Source of the DNA: CAZQSL01 sp964595945
GTDB taxonomy: Bacteria > UBP15 > UBA6099 > JAJRTR01
NCBI GenBank assembly: GCA_964595945.1
Contig: CAZQSL010000120.1
Location: forward strand, 1-10,745
DNA: 10,745 nucleotides
Reading direction: 5' to 3'
Part shown: positions 1-7,381 of the stretch, piece by piece
Numbering within the stretch: position 1 is the stretch's first letter
Layout: the number at the start of each line of letters is the position of its first letter
Program-made: the position numbers and the translations under genes
The notes under the pieces: generated by a model
Database searches by the model: none
Told to the model about the DNA's origin: nothing
What the model saw: only the letters and a program-made list of their open reading frames with translations

Positions 1-242
1 AAGAAGTAAGCACTTTCGGCGGTTATGCCTGGGATGCTTTCAACATTGTCACTGCGGCTATAGAAAAAGCTGGAGCAGACCGCGAAAGAATTCGTGATGA
101 AATAGAAAAAACCGCCGGTTACTTCGGAGCATCTGGCGTGTACAACTATTCTCCGCAGGATCACGCCGGTCTGACGGTTGATTCGCTTGCCATGCTTATG
201 GTCAGGGATGGCAGATTTGTCGCCGCTCCTCCCGCGAAGTGA
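1..242 (+). CDS. Branched-chain amino acid ABC transporter substrate-binding protein, C-terminal end (partial)
   Basis: This is the last 79 residues of a gene that begins before the window; the frame opens at base 3 and ends with TGA at 240-242. The translation contains a GGYAWDAFNIV segment, then AIEKAGADRERIRDEIEKT, then GVYNYSPQDHAGL and a final strand ending in FVAAPPAK. This order matches the C-terminal lobe of LivJ/Peripla_BP_6 periplasmic binding proteins, which deliver branched-chain or other amino acids to Liv-type ABC permeases. The helix followed by a 'G.SG...Y.P.DH.GL' segment is typical of that family. The ligand cannot be told from this piece, and the transporter subunits are not in view. 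A hairpin lies about 55 bases after the stop but has no T-tract. Confidence 0.85.
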   Translation, partial: EVSTFGGYAWDAFNIVTAAIEKAGADRERIRDEIEKTAGYFGASGVYNYSPQDHAGLTVDSLAMLMVRDGRFVAAPPAK

Positions 243-297
243 CACGGCATCGGTTTCCCGGCCACTTTGGGACTGGCTATTTCACGATATCATTTGC

Positions 298-334
298 ATG
301 AGCGTCTTTCCTGATGATCTACTCCCGCGCTCAT
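298..334. repeat. Inverted repeat after the LivJ-like gene
   Basis: ATGAGCG at 298-304 is the exact reverse complement of CGCTCAT at 328-334, with a G-U pair possible next inside and a loop of about 21 bases. No run of T follows, so it does not look like an intrinsic terminator. It could be a weak 3'-end hairpin of the upstream transcript or chance. Confidence 0.3.
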
Positions 335-443
335 TGTGAAAACCGTACTATCTGGCCAGCGCCTTGTTTTGGATGGGCATTATTACCTATCGGGCGGACT
401 CAACATTACCATAGGGTTTTCAATATATAGCATTAACACTTAT

Positions 444-457
444 ACTCGGGTACAATC
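444..457 (+). promoter_or_regulatory. Possible -10 region, ACTCGGGTACAAT
   Basis: TACAAT at 451-456 resembles a sigma70 -10 box and is preceded by ACTCGGG. The same 13-base string, with C replaced by T, occurs at 9691-9703 just before the TRIC gene. No good -35 box lies 16-18 bases upstream. If used, it would give a leader of about 155 bases for the downstream binding-protein gene. Confidence 0.3.
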
Positions 458-568
458 TTGTTGAGTACGCCTGTTTGCGGATAAGACATCCGGCGATTGG
501 GAATACGCTAATGTTTCGCGCAATTGAGACGATGGGTGCTTGTCTTTTGCGATACAACAGTGAGATTT

Positions 569-591
569 GTGATATATTGTGACACTATCAC
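569..591 (+). promoter_or_regulatory. Extended -10 promoter with overlapping dyad, upstream of the binding-protein/kinase operon
   Basis: TGA-TATATT (570-578) is an extended -10 element; the expected start of transcription is near 585, giving a leader of about 34 bases to the ATG at 619. A consensus -35 box is not evident, as is common with extended -10 promoters. The -10 lies within a perfect 6-base dyad, GTGATA (569-574) and TATCAC (586-591), which could be an operator. TTGTGA also occurs twice at 10-base spacing (567-572 and 577-582). Confidence 0.45.
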
Positions 592-618
592 GCATGACTG
601 GTGGTGGAGATGAATAAA

Positions 619-1566
619 ATGGTTCGACGATCAGCAACAGCTTCGCTTGCGGTACTTCTTCTTGTAATCGCAGGCACATCTATCCCTGTGCATGCAGCTA
701 CAGGCAAATCCGCCTTCGACAGGAGCCGAAAGGTCACATTTCACATCCTGATGGGATGGAGCAAAGAGACCGACAGTCAGTTCGGCTATTACATGAAGGA
801 AGTTTTCGATGGCATCATGAGAGAAATGAAAATGAATGGCACGAGCATCATATACAAAGACGAAGGAGCTTATTTCAAGGCGGTTGACAACGATAGTGGA
901 TATAATTTTGCGATAGTCGGGACGAGAGACAATCTGGTCAAGATGCTGAGAGATCACAGATACAGGCCATTTTTCTCGGCATCGATAAATGGGATGAAAA
1001 AAAATCGTGTATGTCTTTTTGTGGATAAGCGTTCCCGATACGAAACGCTGGGCGACATCAGGGGAAAAGCTGCGCTTATATACGACGAACCACAGCCGTT
1101 CATAGAAATCTGGAATAAAACAGGAGTTGCTCCTGACAAATATTTCAAAAGTATGGAAGTATTGCCAAGCGGCATATCAGTGGCCTACAAGTACTCTCTC
1201 GGAGAAAATGATGTCGCCATCATGACCGACCAGATTTATTTTTTTCTGAAAATTAATAATCCGGCTATCATCAAAAGCATCAGGAGGCTGGACTGTATGC
1301 CGGAATACACATTTTTGCCGATCATGTACAAATCTGACATGCCGCAGCCAATGCTCGATGAAATATGGGATCACATTGGAGAGATTGAAAAAGGGAAACT
1401 GCTGAAGGAAAGCTATTCGCTGATGAAGCTGCAACGTCTGAAGTTTGAAAGAGTCAAGCCTGAATGGTTCGTATATGACATCAAGTATTTCACCGCCGCC
1501 GAGAAAAACGGCCAGATGAAACACTATCGCGAATGGCGCGATAGAGTAGATAGTGGCAAAAAGTGA
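619..1566 (+). CDS. PhnD-like periplasmic substrate-binding protein, probable ligand-binding partner of the adjacent sensor kinase
   Basis: The product is 315 residues. I chose ATG 619 because GGTGGAG (603-609) lies 9 bases upstream, whereas GTG 601 and ATG 610 have no properly spaced ribosome site. Residues 1-26 form a Sec signal peptide (MVRR, then a hydrophobic core, cleavage after VHA) with no lipobox Cys, so a soluble periplasmic protein is expected. The mature part fits the phosphate/phosphite/phosphonate-binding PhnD-like fold (PF12974 type): a 'NFAIVGTRDNLV' strand, a hinge-like 'LGDIRGKAALIYDEP' segment and 'GVAPDKYF', then 'GENDVAIMTDQ'. Such proteins close around an anion or small ligand. 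No ABC permease or ATPase is adjacent. Instead the stop codon overlaps the start of a hybrid histidine kinase, which suggests a sensing role rather than uptake. The ligand is unknown; the PhnD resemblance should not be read as phosphonate specificity. Confidence 0.8.
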   Translation: MVRRSATASLAVLLLVIAGTSIPVHAATGKSAFDRSRKVTFHILMGWSKETDSQFGYYMKEVFDGIMREMKMNGTSIIYKDEGAYFKAVDNDSGYNFAIVGTRDNLVKMLRDHRYRPFFSASINGMKKNRVCLFVDKRSRYETLGDIRGKAALIYDEPQPFIEIWNKTGVAPDKYFKSMEVLPSGISVAYKYSLGENDVAIMTDQIYFFLKINNPAIIKSIRRLDCMPEYTFLPIMYKSDMPQPMLDEIWDHIGEIEKGKLLKESYSLMKLQRLKFERVKPEWFVYDIKYFTAAEKNGQMKHYREWRDRVDSGKK

Positions 1567-4391
1567 TGGAGCGAAGCGTGACCGATGACAACTACCCGAT
1601 TGTGAAAAGATTGGGCCGCAGGATGCCGCTGTTTGTTTTTATGAGCATACTGATTTCGTCGGCCATCATCGTATCGGGCTTTCTATTTTCGACAGAGAAA
1701 AAAAGACGCGATAACTATGTGTATGGCAACATGGTCAAAAAACATGTGCAGACGCTCAGTTCAAGCGTGTGCGCGCGTGTTGCGAGCTCGATCTACATAT
1801 CAGAATTTCGCGAAGTGGACAAGGTCGTCAAGGACACGTTTTCATACAGTAATCATGTCATGGATGTGTATATCGTTGACAAGCGAAATGGTCATATCGT
1901 TTATGATTTCGGAGAAAAGCACGAGGGGGAGATATTCGGTGACAAGCATAAAAAGAACGAGCTTCTCTACCTGAGGGAAGAAATACCTCAATCAGGCGGC
2001 ATAGGATTTATCGTACCATACGACGACTCCTACTACGACATCATAATCGGATACAGATATGCCGATCCGATACTCGATGAGCAACGACGTACGGTGATGG
2101 AATTCATACGTTCATTCGCGACCGATATCTATGGCATGGCCGACAGCGATAGAATCGACTCGTTGCGGGTTGCTATCAATAACCTCGCCATCAATCATGA
2201 CAAGATCGTATATGTACAATGGTTCGACAACGACGGGCTGATACTTGTCAATACGATAATCGACAATCATGACAAGCTGGTCAGAAAACGTGAAGGCATA
2301 AGAGCAGGAGATGCCAAAACACGACGCATGCTTTCGGTCGGTACGAGAAACCCCTATAAGATAGAACTCGCTGAAGATCGCTTTGGACGTACCGTATATG
2401 ACATATCGGTCCCGATATTACGAAACGGCAGTAAAATCGGCATTATAAGAATCGGGTATTCGCTTTCGGAATTTGCCGAGCTCCAGAAAAGATCGGTGAT
2501 CACACAGGTAATCGCATCGGTGGTATTCGTCGCTGCCGGCATCATCGTGGGCCTGCTGTCCTCATACTGGCTGACAAGGCCCCTCGCGGCCCTTGAGGCC
2601 GCAGCCAGAAAAGCCGGTCGCGGCGATCTCGACACGACTGTGATCGTTTCTTCCGGTGGTCGTGAAATCAGCCGTGTCGCCAATGAATTCAACAAACTCA
2701 TTCTTGCTCGGAAAAACGCTGAAACCGAGCTTACACGCTATAAAAACAACCTTGAAATTATTGTCGAAACCCGCACTCAGGAACTCAGTCACGCGAATGA
2801 CAAACTCCTGGAAACTCACGCGAAACTCGAAAAAGCCAACAGGATCAAGAGTGAATTCCTTGCCAATATGAGCCATGAAATCCGCACGCCGCTGAATGCC
2901 ATAATAGCCCTGTCAGAGCTTCTTTTGCGCACGAAACTCGAAAACGGGCAATACGAATATGTCTCGACAGTATACAAATCAGGGCGCAATCTTCTCGACA
3001 TTATCAACGATATCCTCGACATCTCAAAAATAGAGGCCGGGAAGCTTGATCTTGTCCCGGTGCCACTCGACTTGCTTAAGCTTGTCTCCGAGCAGATAAG
3101 CGTCTTCCGCGTAACTGCCCAGCGCAAAGGCATAGCCATTGATTATTCATACAACAACGATCTCCCCCGATTCTTTCAGGCCGACGAATTGCGTGTGAGG
3201 CAGATACTTGTCAATCTGATTGGCAACGCAGTCAAATTTACCGTCGAAGGTCATGTGCATCTGGTCGTGGACATAGATTCGCAAAGGCTGGAAGGCGCAG
3301 ATGTCACGATCACGGTCGAGGACACGGGCCCCGGAATATCCCCCCAGCTGCTCGATATCATATTCGACAAATTTACACAGGCGGACACGTCGATTACAAG
3401 AAAGTTCGAAGGCACCGGCCTCGGGCTTGCCATCACCCGGCAGCTCGTCGAGATGATGGGAGGCCGGGTTTTCGTCAACAGCACTCCCGGAATTGGAAGT
3501 ATCTTCGGCATTACTGTGACTCTGCCTTATGCGGGAGAGTCGGATCGCGCGATTCTCGAGAAAAACTCCACTTGCGAAGCCAGGCAGGAAGTCCATGATG
3601 ATTATAATTTCCATGCAAAAACACTCGTCGTCGATGACCATGAGGTCAATCTGCTGGTCGCGTCACGCCTGCTCGAATCTTTAGGCTGCTCGACTGACAC
3701 CGCTGACTGCGGTATGCAGGCAATCGAAAAAGCTGTATCCAACGACTACGACATTATCTTTATGGATATCCAAATGCCTGACATCGACGGATATGAGACT
3801 ACCGGTGAAATCAGAAAACGGCTGCCGCGGGATAAAATGCCAGTCGTAATAGCACTGACCGCCGCTGCCATGAAAGGCGACCGTGACAAGTGTGTCGAGG
3901 CCGGTCTCGACGACTATATCACCAAACCTGTATCTCGTAAAAGCATGATCGACATACTTACGAAATATGCGTCAGGTATCGATATGTCATCACTTTCCGA
4001 TACGGATGTACTTGCAGATTTTTCCCTGCCCGGCATGGACGATTGTGTCGATGGAGAAGCTCAGGTGTTTAATTTCTGTTACGCCATGGAACTCGCAAGC
4101 GATGCCAGATCGCTTCGCGAACTGCTTGCCATTTTCATCAGCGAAACTGAAATGAGAATCGTGCAGATCCGCGATGCTTATGATGATGGTGATTTCAGAC
4201 AGGTTGCGCGCATTGCGCATGGAGTGAAGGGATCGGCTGCTACTGTCGGAGCGGAGCTCATGCGCGATACTGCTTACTGCATAGAGGAAAATGCCGTTTC
4301 CATGTCACCCGGCCACCTGCTGGTTACGATCGAGACCCTCGAATCCGAATTTGGCAGATTTTCCGCCGTAACACGCGATTTCGTTTCTTGA
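1566..4391 (+). CDS. Tripartite hybrid sensor histidine kinase (extracytoplasmic sensor, HAMP, HisKA, HATPase, receiver, Hpt)
   Basis: The product is 941 residues from ATG 1566, which shares one base with the previous stop (TGATG). GTG 1563 and GTG 1578 (GGAG at 1568-1571) are alternatives. Transmembrane helix 1 is at about 21-41 and helix 2 at about 311-335. Between them lie some 270 extracytoplasmic residues with two PAS-like strand patterns ('VYIVDKRNGHIVYDF' and 'VYVQWFDNDGLILVN'), suggestive of a double Cache sensor. HAMP follows, then a coiled coil (about 385-430). HisKA has the phospho-acceptor His437 in NMSHEIRTPLNA. HATPase_c shows Asn554 (N box), Asp586 in EDTGPGI and the GTGLGLAI loop from 616. 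The receiver has acidic VVDDH, phospho-acceptor Asp734 in FMDIQMPD and the ITKP lysine. Hpt has His885 in AHGVKGSAA. All catalytic residues are present, so a His-Asp-His relay to an unlinked response regulator is expected. The upstream binding protein is the likely signal input. Confidence 0.95.
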   Translation: MERSVTDDNYPIVKRLGRRMPLFVFMSILISSAIIVSGFLFSTEKKRRDNYVYGNMVKKHVQTLSSSVCARVASSIYISEFREVDKVVKDTFSYSNHVMDVYIVDKRNGHIVYDFGEKHEGEIFGDKHKKNELLYLREEIPQSGGIGFIVPYDDSYYDIIIGYRYADPILDEQRRTVMEFIRSFATDIYGMADSDRIDSLRVAINNLAINHDKIVYVQWFDNDGLILVNTIIDNHDKLVRKREGIRAGDAKTRRMLSVGTRNPYKIELAEDRFGRTVYDISVPILRNGSKIGIIRIGYSLSEFAELQKRSVITQVIASVVFVAAGIIVGLLSSYWLTRPLAALEAAARKAGRGDLDTTVIVSSGGREISRVANEFNKLILARKNAETELTRYKNNLEIIVETRTQELSHANDKLLETHAKLEKANRIKSEFLANMSHEIRTPLNAIIALSELLLRTKLENGQYEYVSTVYKSGRNLLDIINDILDISKIEAGKLDLVPVPLDLLKLVSEQISVFRVTAQRKGIAIDYSYNNDLPRFFQADELRVRQILVNLIGNAVKFTVEGHVHLVVDIDSQRLEGADVTITVEDTGPGISPQLLDIIFDKFTQADTSITRKFEGTGLGLAITRQLVEMMGGRVFVNSTPGIGSIFGITVTLPYAGESDRAILEKNSTCEARQEVHDDYNFHAKTLVVDDHEVNLLVASRLLESLGCSTDTADCGMQAIEKAVSNDYDIIFMDIQMPDIDGYETTGEIRKRLPRDKMPVVIALTAAAMKGDRDKCVEAGLDDYITKPVSRKSMIDILTKYASGIDMSSLSDTDVLADFSLPGMDDCVDGEAQVFNFCYAMELASDARSLRELLAIFISETEMRIVQIRDAYDDGDFRQVARIAHGVKGSAATVGAELMRDTAYCIEENAVSMSPGHLLVTIETLESEFGRFSAVTRDFVS

Positions 4392-4426
4392 TGGATTTCC
4401 CATGCCAGGTTGCATGATACCCTTTG

Positions 4427-4495
4427 GGGACAAGCTTTCCTGATGGATAACCCCGGATTCTGCCAACTGAACTTGTGGCAAAAGCCTGTTGTCCC
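4427..4495 (+). other. Bulged stem-loop in the gap after the kinase gene
   Basis: GGGACAA (4427-4433) pairs with TTGTCCC (4489-4495), and the adjacent GCTTT (4434-4438) pairs with AAAGC (4481-4485), leaving a 3-base bulge (4486-4488): 12 pairs in all. Inside, TGCCA (4461-4465) and TGGCA (4476-4480) form a short hairpin that abuts the outer stem. There is no T-tract, so it is not a standard intrinsic terminator. It begins 36 bases after the kinase stop and may be a 3'-end structure or a small structured RNA. The rest of 4392-4612 shows no gene. Confidence 0.35.
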
Positions 4496-4612
4496 ATGTG
4501 ATACCAGGTGCTTGCCGCCGAAAACCTCAAAACATGCCATCCTCCTCCATAGCCGCAATTTTCATCATGTAGCGGCGAATTGGAGAACAGGCGAATTACT
4601 TCAAATCCCGCT

Positions 4613-4642
4613 TTGACTTTTATTTATGCGGCGTATTATAAT
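4613..4642 (+). promoter_or_regulatory. Strong sigma70-like promoter, TTGACT-N18-TATAAT
   Basis: TTGACT (4613-4618) and a perfect TATAAT (4637-4642) are separated by 18 bases. Transcription would start at about 4649-4650. This matters for gene calling: the ATG at 4626 lies between the two boxes and would not be in the message, so the coding start must be at 4650 or later. Confidence 0.7.
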
Positions 4643-4649
4643 CAGTACG

Positions 4650-5450
4650 ATGATGATCAGGAGAATAATGACAACAGTGCTGTTTGCCGTGGTATTGATT
4701 ACTGCGGCAGGCACACGGTGTGTCGAAAAACCAGTCCTCGAAACGGCAAAGTTTTCAGGTGATGACTCTCTCGTGAAGAGCTTTTTGCTGATATGCGAAG
4801 GCCCGGTATTCAGCTTCACATTCATGGCTGCCGGCGAAGCGGGTATGAGAAACATCGACATAAGTTCCCTTGACACCATCATTGCTTCGCGAGATTGCGA
4901 AGGCGCGCGCCAGTGCATGCTCACAGGCGTGTTCCCTCTCGGCAAATTACCCAGCGAAATAGTCACTGTGTCCGCTTCGGACACCCGGGGACGTATTCAA
5001 AAGGAAAAAATCAGACTTGCCCCCTCGAAAAACACCGCAAAGGTCTATATGATCGGCTCTTTGCCGGGCCTTGACGAAGCTATCATGTCAATGCCTCCAG
5101 TGCAATACTCCGATCAGCCGGCAAATCCTCCAAAACCCATACAGAAAAATGAACTCGCCATCAACCCCGATAAAGCGCCTGAAGGCCCGGCCATCACATT
5201 GAAGATCGACAGGAAATCGCCAGATTCATATATCATAACCGGCGCAGCATCCGATCCTGCCGGCATCGACTTCGTAGAGTTGCTCGAAAACGGAAGATTT
5301 CTCGATGTCATCAAATGCGAGGGCAAGCCGGACTGTTTCATTTCGGCAGAAATCTCAGGCCGCAAATCCGGGAAATATGCTTATAAGGTGAAATCCTTTT
5401 CGACCCGCGGCGGTTTCAGCTTCAAGGAAGAAAACGTCACTGTAGAATAA
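4650..5450 (+). CDS. Small exported protein of unknown function with two related halves, each with a C-x5-C motif
   Basis: The product is 266 residues if started at ATG 4650. That start lies at the predicted transcription start and gives a signal peptide with a basic n-region (MMIRRIM, then TTVLFAVVLITAAG). ATG 4668 is the main rival: it has AGGAG 4 bases upstream but leaves a signal peptide with no positive charge. ATG 4626 lies inside the promoter. No family was recognised with certainty. Two segments resemble each other: each has CEG-x3-C (C83/C89 and C223/C229, numbered from 4650), followed about 30 residues later by TRG (DTRGRI, STRGGF) and a charged strand (KEKI, KEEN). The second half reads like an immunoglobulin-like beta-sandwich ('DFVELLENGRFLDVI', 'GKYAYKVKSFS'). 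A Pro/Asn-rich linker separates the halves. An envelope or surface adhesion-type role is possible but unproven. The glycosyltransferase gene follows after 41 bases and is probably co-transcribed. Confidence 0.65.
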   Translation: MMIRRIMTTVLFAVVLITAAGTRCVEKPVLETAKFSGDDSLVKSFLLICEGPVFSFTFMAAGEAGMRNIDISSLDTIIASRDCEGARQCMLTGVFPLGKLPSEIVTVSASDTRGRIQKEKIRLAPSKNTAKVYMIGSLPGLDEAIMSMPPVQYSDQPANPPKPIQKNELAINPDKAPEGPAITLKIDRKSPDSYIITGAASDPAGIDFVELLENGRFLDVIKCEGKPDCFISAEISGRKSGKYAYKVKSFSTRGGFSFKEENVTVE

Positions 5451-5491
5451 CCGCCTTTTCTCTACCTGACTTCACAACAAGCAGCCACCCT

Positions 5492-7381
5492 ATGAAATCA
5501 CCATTAGCATCTCTGTCGATTGCAAGTCTCACAACTCCCCAGACAAGTGACAATGGTGACTTTGCATACCGTGTCCTCCAGCCCAACACCGCTCTCGGAC
5601 GAACAAGCGGAGTGACAACCGTCAGCATGACCAATATCTGCATCCACCGCGACCGCATAGTCCGTGAAGCGGATGTACTCGTCATACACATGCTCTGCGA
5701 CCACGATCTGCTTCCCGTGATCGCTCAACGCAGAAATAACGGAAAACTCACTATCTTTGAAATCTCGGACAATTTCACCAGTTTTCAGAAAAACAACCCC
5801 AATTACGAATTTTACAGTGATCCCGTCAACCGTTCGTGCATCATGCACCTTGCATCTATTTGTGATGCAGTGCAAACGACCATGCCTGAAATCAGGCGCC
5901 TTTTCGGATACCTCAATGCTGAATTCGCCGTGTTTCCCAACCAGATATCCATAGCGGCCAGACCTCTCCATACACGAGGAGACCGGCTGAGAGTCGGCTG
6001 GGGTGGGTCCGCAGGACACTATGAAGATATCCGTGCCGTCGCACCAGCACTTATCGAATGGATCGACTCACGGGACGATGTCGAATTGGCTATCATGGCT
6101 GCCAGCTCCATCACGGGCCTATTCGAAGGACTTCCGCCACACAAGCTTGTTATCCAGTCGCCCGGCTCACTGACTAAATATTACGATTTTGTCCGAACCC
6201 TCGACATCGGGATCGCACCGGCTCTGCAGGAAGATTTCAACAGATGCCGCTCAGATGTAAAATATCTCGAATACGCGGCTCATGGCGCAGTACCGCTATG
6301 CTCACGCATCCCCCCTTATGAGTATTCCGTCAAAGACGGCGTCACAGGATTTCTCTTCGATACCCCCGATGACATGATAACGATACTCGATAATCTCTCA
6401 AACACACCCGAAACGCTCGCTTCAGTTTCTGCCGCCGCACAGGATTATGTATTCACTCGTCGTTCCGAAGCTTCATGCGCCGCCGCCCGCCTTGATTTTT
6501 ACACTTCACTGATAGCAGGACGCCACCTGTCGACCGGCACTTCACTTGACTGGATCGATACAGTGCCCAACGCCGCTACAAGACAGCCTGATTCAAATCA
6601 CTTTCTCATGAATTTTACCGATTTCGAAGCACTTCTCTACAATGGCTACATCATGCAGTTCTGCAAAGGCGACCGCAAAAACGCGGCAAAAATGTTCCGG
6701 CGCGCATCGACACTGATACCCGCCTCATACACCCCATACTTTCTCCTTGCCAACTGTACGGAAGACACTGATGAATCGTTACGGCTTTTCTTTAAAACAG
6801 TAAAAATGAACCCTTGCGCCTGCAACGCGTCAATAGCTTATGCCCAGATACTTTTCTCGAACGGCAAAAGCGCCGAAGCCACGCAAGTACTCAAAGACAT
6901 AACAGCGTCAGTACCGGACTTCGCCCCCGCTCACTTCCTCATGGCGACCGCCTGTATAGACTGTCATGACACGGCGGCGGCAATCGACCACGTCGAAGCC
7001 GCACTGTCCGCCAACCCATTCCATATCCCGTCCATAGAGTGCGCTGCAGCCATTTTCCTGACGCGCGGTGAATGTGTCCGCTCCGCGCAACTAATCCAGA
7101 ATCTTCTCCGCATTGACCCGTCGAACGCAAAACTTCCCGCCGCTACAATTGAAACCGCAAAACAGCTTTACAAAACCAGGCATCTGCCTGAAGCCGTCCG
7201 GCTGCTCGAAACCTACATCAGTACATTCCCTACGGACATCGATGCACACTTCTGGCTCGCCCGTACGCTCGACATGCAGCACGATCCACACTCATCACTG
7301 CACCACTGGCTCGCTATCACCCGTCTCGACCCCCAGGGCAGATATTCATCTATCGCGCGCACACGTCTCACGCAATCATAA
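5492..7381 (+). CDS. GT4-like glycosyltransferase fused to a C-terminal TPR domain
   Basis: The product is 629 residues. The N-terminal part (about 20-340) looks like a GT-B fold glycosyltransferase of the GT1/GT4 type: 'VGWGGSAGHYED' (168-179) suits the start of the nucleotide-sugar-binding lobe. The segment from 'RSDVKYLEYAAHGAVPL' to 'YEYSVKDGVTGFLF' matches the donor-binding region, with Glu260 as the conserved LE glutamate. The other acidic residue of the usual E-x7-E motif is not seen 8 residues earlier. Residues of about 385-629 form tetratricopeptide-like helix pairs ('PAHFLMATACIDCHDTAAAIDHVEAALSANP' in pattern), suited to binding a protein partner. No signal peptide, so cytoplasmic. 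The start at 5492 has no visible ribosome-binding site, but the next in-frame Met would cut into the domain. Such fusions commonly act in glycan or protein glycosylation; the acceptor here is unknown. Confidence 0.82.
   Translation: MKSPLASLSIASLTTPQTSDNGDFAYRVLQPNTALGRTSGVTTVSMTNICIHRDRIVREADVLVIHMLCDHDLLPVIAQRRNNGKLTIFEISDNFTSFQKNNPNYEFYSDPVNRSCIMHLASICDAVQTTMPEIRRLFGYLNAEFAVFPNQISIAARPLHTRGDRLRVGWGGSAGHYEDIRAVAPALIEWIDSRDDVELAIMAASSITGLFEGLPPHKLVIQSPGSLTKYYDFVRTLDIGIAPALQEDFNRCRSDVKYLEYAAHGAVPLCSRIPPYEYSVKDGVTGFLFDTPDDMITILDNLSNTPETLASVSAAAQDYVFTRRSEASCAAARLDFYTSLIAGRHLSTGTSLDWIDTVPNAATRQPDSNHFLMNFTDFEALLYNGYIMQFCKGDRKNAAKMFRRASTLIPASYTPYFLLANCTEDTDESLRLFFKTVKMNPCACNASIAYAQILFSNGKSAEATQVLKDITASVPDFAPAHFLMATACIDCHDTAAAIDHVEAALSANPFHIPSIECAAAIFLTRGECVRSAQLIQNLLRIDPSNAKLPAATIETAKQLYKTRHLPEAVRLLETYISTFPTDIDAHFWLARTLDMQHDPHSSLHHWLAITRLDPQGRYSSIARTRLTQS

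Larger units (their letters stand above)
243..600. other. Intergenic region upstream of the binding-protein/kinase operon
   Basis: About 360 bases without a convincing gene on either strand. It holds an inverted repeat (298-334), a -10-like motif at 444-457 that is nearly repeated at 9691-9704, and an extended -10 promoter with an overlapping dyad just before the next gene (569-591). A minus-strand reading frame of 79 codons here (440-679) has no family resemblance and runs into the signal-peptide region of the next gene, so it was not called. Confidence 0.6.

Noticed and set aside
567..591. CRP-like site (TGTGA arms) before the sensor operon
   Set aside because: The TGTGA copies are direct repeats, and the true dyad GTGATA/TATCAC has an 11-base centre, not the 6 bases expected within TGTGA-N6-TCACA.
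601..618. Earlier starts GTG 601 and ATG 610 for the binding protein
   Set aside because: The only good ribosome site, GGTGGAG at 603-609, is correctly spaced for ATG 619 and would lie inside or directly against the earlier starts.
440..679. Minus-strand reading frame of 79 codons in the gap before the binding-protein gene
   Set aside because: No family resemblance, and it overlaps the promoter and signal-peptide region of a well-supported gene.
3147..3641. Minus-strand frame of 164 codons inside the kinase gene
   Set aside because: It lies opposite the intact HATPase domain and has no family features.
4410..4616. Plus-strand frame of 68 codons in the gap after the kinase
   Set aside because: No ribosome site, no recognisable domain, and it spans the stem-loop and the -35 box.
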